Source: Clostridiales bacterium (GTDB lineage: Bacteria > Bacillota > Clostridia > Oscillospirales > Oscillospiraceae). From it: a stretch of 5,914 nucleotides of DNA. How positions within the stretch are numbered: position 1 is the first letter of the stretch; every line of letters starts with the position of its first letter. The notes under the pieces were generated by a model. It saw only the letters and a program-made list of their open reading frames with translations, was not told the DNA's origin and did not search any database. Location of the stretch: positions 1-5,914 of the forward strand of contig DPHR01000154.1 in NCBI GenBank assembly GCA_003522945.1. Direction: 5' to 3'. Both the position numbers and the translations under genes were made by a program. Of the stretch, positions 4,582 through 5,914 are shown piece after piece.

Positions 4582-5655
4582 TTACGCCTTCGTTTCCTCG
4601 GCGACGATACGCCGCATATCGTCCCATTTCTTTTCCATGTCCGCCGCGAGCCTGAACTGCGCCCGCGCACGGTCAAGATTCTGCCCTTCGCGGTGGACGG
4701 CAAAGTACAGATCGCCGTCGATATGGTCGGTCAGAAACCGCATGCCGCACTCCAACGTTATTGTTTTCGCCCCCAGCGGAAGAAGCTCCAGTTCCCTGGC
4801 GGTCAGATTCGGGCAGGCGCGGACATATCCGCGCGTGAAAACGCGGAAGCGCTCCAGACTCATTTCCACCTTGGAGAGATCGCGCTCGTCCTCCGCCGCG
4901 GTCGAAGCGCCGTAGCGGATGGCGTCGCCGAAATCAAAGAGGCTTGAGCCGGGCATCACGGTGTCCAGATCCACAACGCAGAGCGCCTTTCGTGTCTTCG
5001 CGTCCAGAAGGACGTTGTTGAGCTTTGTGTCGTTGTGCGCAACGCGGAGCGGGATCTCTCCGGCAGAAAGAAGGTTCTGGAGCGCGGACATCTCCGCTTC
5101 CCTTGCAAGAGCAAAATCGATCTCCGGCTGAACGGCTGCGGCGCGGCCCACCGCGTCGCGCTCGATCGCCTCGCGGAAAAGGCGGCAGCGGTCGGGCGTG
5201 TTGTGAAAATTCGGGATGGTCTCGTGCAGCTTTTCCGCCGGGAAGTCAGAGAGCAGCTGCGCAAACGTACCGAAACCGACGGCGGCCTGATAGAAATCCT
5301 CGTCCGTCTCCGGCTGCTGAAGGCAGATTGTCCCGTCCACATAATCGTATACGCGCCAGTATTCGTCCCCATACCGGGTGTGGGGCGCACCGTCCTTCGT
5401 CCGGATGAGGGACATGACGCTGCGCGGATCGCTGGACTTGGAGCGCAGAAAATCCGTCACCGCCGCAATGTTTTCCGAAAGCGCCTGTACATTGCGAAAG
5501 GCGTGGTGATTGATTTTTTGCAGAATATACCGGCGTCTGGTGTCGGTCACAACGAGAAATGTGACGTTCACATGCCCGCTGCCGTAGTCTTCGCAGGAGA
5601 CAGGCGTTCCGTCCAGCTGAAAGATGCGCAGAATATTTATCTTATCCTGATCCAT
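4582..5655 (-). CDS. nahK: N-acetylhexosamine 1-kinase
   Basis: A 357-residue kinase of the aminoglycoside phosphotransferase fold, close to the 359 residues I recall for Bifidobacterium longum NahK. That enzyme phosphorylates GlcNAc or GalNAc at C1 with ATP in the galacto-N-biose/lacto-N-biose pathway. From memory, several segments match it closely: GRAAAVQPEIDF (170-181), IPLRVAHNDTKLNNVLLDA (201-219), VDLDTVMPGSSLFDFGD (228-244), YGASTAAEDERDLSKV (248-263) and ECGMRFL (302-308). HND holds the catalytic Asp209, Asn214 is the likely metal ligand, and DLD (229-231) the second metal site. YILQKIN (43-49) contains the ATP-binding Lys region. The start at 5655 has AAGGGAG eight bases upstream. 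The frame continues upstream through the promoter and terminators, so longer starts are rejected. It is the first gene of the nahK-nagA-CBM9-like operon. The substrate split between GlcNAc and GalNAc cannot be read from sequence. Confidence 0.94.
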   Translation of the reverse strand: MDQDKINILRIFQLDGTPVSCEDYGSGHVNVTFLVVTDTRRRYILQKINHHAFRNVQALSENIAAVTDFLRSKSSDPRSVMSLIRTKDGAPHTRYGDEYWRVYDYVDGTICLQQPETDEDFYQAAVGFGTFAQLLSDFPAEKLHETIPNFHNTPDRCRLFREAIERDAVGRAAAVQPEIDFALAREAEMSALQNLLSAGEIPLRVAHNDTKLNNVLLDAKTRKALCVVDLDTVMPGSSLFDFGDAIRYGASTAAEDERDLSKVEMSLERFRVFTRGYVRACPNLTARELELLPLGAKTITLECGMRFLTDHIDGDLYFAVHREGQNLDRARAQFRLAADMEKKWDDMRRIVAEETKA

Positions 5656-5663
5656 GGTAAATG

Positions 5664-5670
5664 CTCCCTT
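5664..5670 (-). promoter_or_regulatory. Ribosome binding site of nahK
   Basis: AAGGGAG on the minus strand, eight bases before the ATG at 5655. It supports this start over the longer open frame that runs up into the tRNA. Confidence 0.75.
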
Positions 5671-5686
5671 TGCAGTGTTCCCGTCT

Positions 5687-5715
5687 ATTTTAGTCAGTCC
5701 GGCGGAAGATAGCAA
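5687..5715 (-). promoter_or_regulatory. Promoter of the nahK-nagA-CBM9-like operon
   Basis: On the minus strand, TTGCTA (5715-5710), a 17-base spacer and TAAAAT (5692-5687). Transcription would start near 5680, leaving a leader of about 25 bases. It lies just downstream of both tRNA terminators, so the operon has its own promoter. I see no clear cre site or NagR-type operator around it. Confidence 0.6.
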
Positions 5716-5745
5716 TCCTTTTGTAAGATTTGGGCAGGATTTTTC

Positions 5746-5782
5746 AAAAAAAGCCAAAGCGCGGGCATCCGGCCCGCGCTTT
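5746..5782 (-). terminator. Second intrinsic terminator downstream of tRNA-Pro
   Basis: An 11-bp GC-rich stem (AAAGCGCGGGC at 5756-5766 with GCCCGCGCTTT at 5772-5782) and a five-base loop. On the minus strand it is followed by a run of seven T (5752-5746). It acts on minus-strand transcripts coming from the tRNA side. Confidence 0.85.
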
Positions 5783-5793
5783 CGGTTTATTGC

Positions 5794-5840
5794 AAAAAAA
5801 TCGAGTGTTCTCAAGGAAAGATTCCTTAAGAACACTCGAT
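5794..5840 (-). terminator. First intrinsic terminator of tRNA-Pro
   Basis: A 19-position stem (5800-5818 with 5822-5840) and a three-base loop, followed on the minus strand by a T-run (complement of A at 5794-5800). The only non-Watson-Crick position, C5812/A5828 on the plus strand, becomes a G-U wobble in minus-strand RNA. So the stem is continuous only in the tRNA's direction. It begins one base after the tRNA CCA end. Confidence 0.92.
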
Positions 5841-5841
5841 A

Positions 5842-5914
5842 TGGTCCGAGTGACTGGACTTGAACCAGCGGCCTCCTGAACCCCATTCAGGCGCGATACC
5901 AAACTTCGCCACAC
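5842..5914 (-). tRNA. tRNA-Pro(GGG), first four bases outside the window
   Basis: Reading the minus strand from 5914: the last three bases of the 5' acceptor strand (GTG), TG, a D-arm GCGA/TCGC with a nine-base loop containing GG, anticodon stem CCTGA/TCAGG, and anticodon loop ATGGGGT with anticodon GGG at 5884-5882. Then come a five-base variable region, T-arm GCTGG/CCAGT with loop TTCAAGT, the 3' acceptor strand CACTCGG, discriminator A and an encoded CCA (5844-5842). All arms pair, and a 77-base tRNA is expected. GGG reads the proline codons CCC and CCU. Confidence 0.95.

Noticed and set aside
4536..4703. N-terminal extension of nagA up to 4703
   Set aside because: It overlaps the end of nahK and lacks any family similarity. 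The ATG at 4535 has AGGAGG at proper spacing.
5656..5886. N-terminal extension of nahK up to 5886
   Set aside because: The extra 77 codons would run through the tRNA, both terminators and the promoter. The ATG at 5655 has a good ribosome binding site, and its product matches the family length.
5842..5914. tRNA-Pro as an integration site for a mobile element
   Set aside because: No integrase, no repeated tRNA 3' end and no element-like genes are present in the window; the neighbouring genes are metabolic.
1..5914. CRISPR array or riboswitch
   Set aside because: I saw no regularly spaced short repeats. The leaders of nahK, XRE and the lipoprotein are about 25-40 bases, too short for a known riboswitch; the roughly 60-base leader at 321-380 shows no evident aptamer fold.

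Overview
The window looks like chromosomal DNA of a GC-rich gut member of the Clostridia (Oscillospiraceae/Ruminococcaceae type). The reasons are strong AGGAGG-type ribosome binding sites, sigma-A-like promoters, intrinsic terminators with long T-runs, a Clostridia-style lipoprotein, and a membrane-anchored XRE protein of a kind I know from Clostridia. The assignment is by inspection only.

Layout from left to right. (1) Positions 1-320, minus strand: the N-terminal part of a secreted protein with a signal peptide, running off the left edge, with its promoter at 387-415. (2) Positions 381-655: no intact gene. This stretch holds a decayed, internally deleted second copy of the junction found intact at about 2590-2930: the 3' end of the XRE gene, a shared terminator, and the 3' end of the CBM9-like gene. 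(3) Positions 662-1681, minus: a lipoprotein with three 37-residue TPR-like repeats and a C-terminal domain that may be lipocalin-like. (4) Positions 1883-2782, plus: an XRE/HTH regulator with one transmembrane helix and an extracytoplasmic domain, transcribed divergently from the lipoprotein. (5) Positions 5655-2821, minus: an apparent three-gene operon, nahK (N-acetylhexosamine 1-kinase), nagA (GlcNAc-6-phosphate deacetylase) and an intracellular CBM9-like protein whose start overlaps the nagA stop. It has its own promoter and ends in a terminator shared with the convergent XRE gene. (6) Positions 5842-5914, minus: tRNA-Pro(GGG), missing its first four bases at the right edge, followed by two intrinsic terminators that separate it from the nahK promoter.

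The nahK-nagA operon points to use of amino sugars from host glycans (mucin or milk-type galacto-N-biose/lacto-N-biose). NahK makes HexNAc-1-phosphate while NagA uses GlcNAc-6-phosphate, so a mutase encoded elsewhere would be needed to join them, or the two may serve separate branches. The lipoprotein and XRE genes form a plausible divergent envelope-sensing pair. The most unusual structure is the degenerate duplicate at 381-655. It places direct repeats on both sides of the lipoprotein/XRE cassette and appears to supply the lipoprotein's terminator and perhaps the promoter of the secreted protein.
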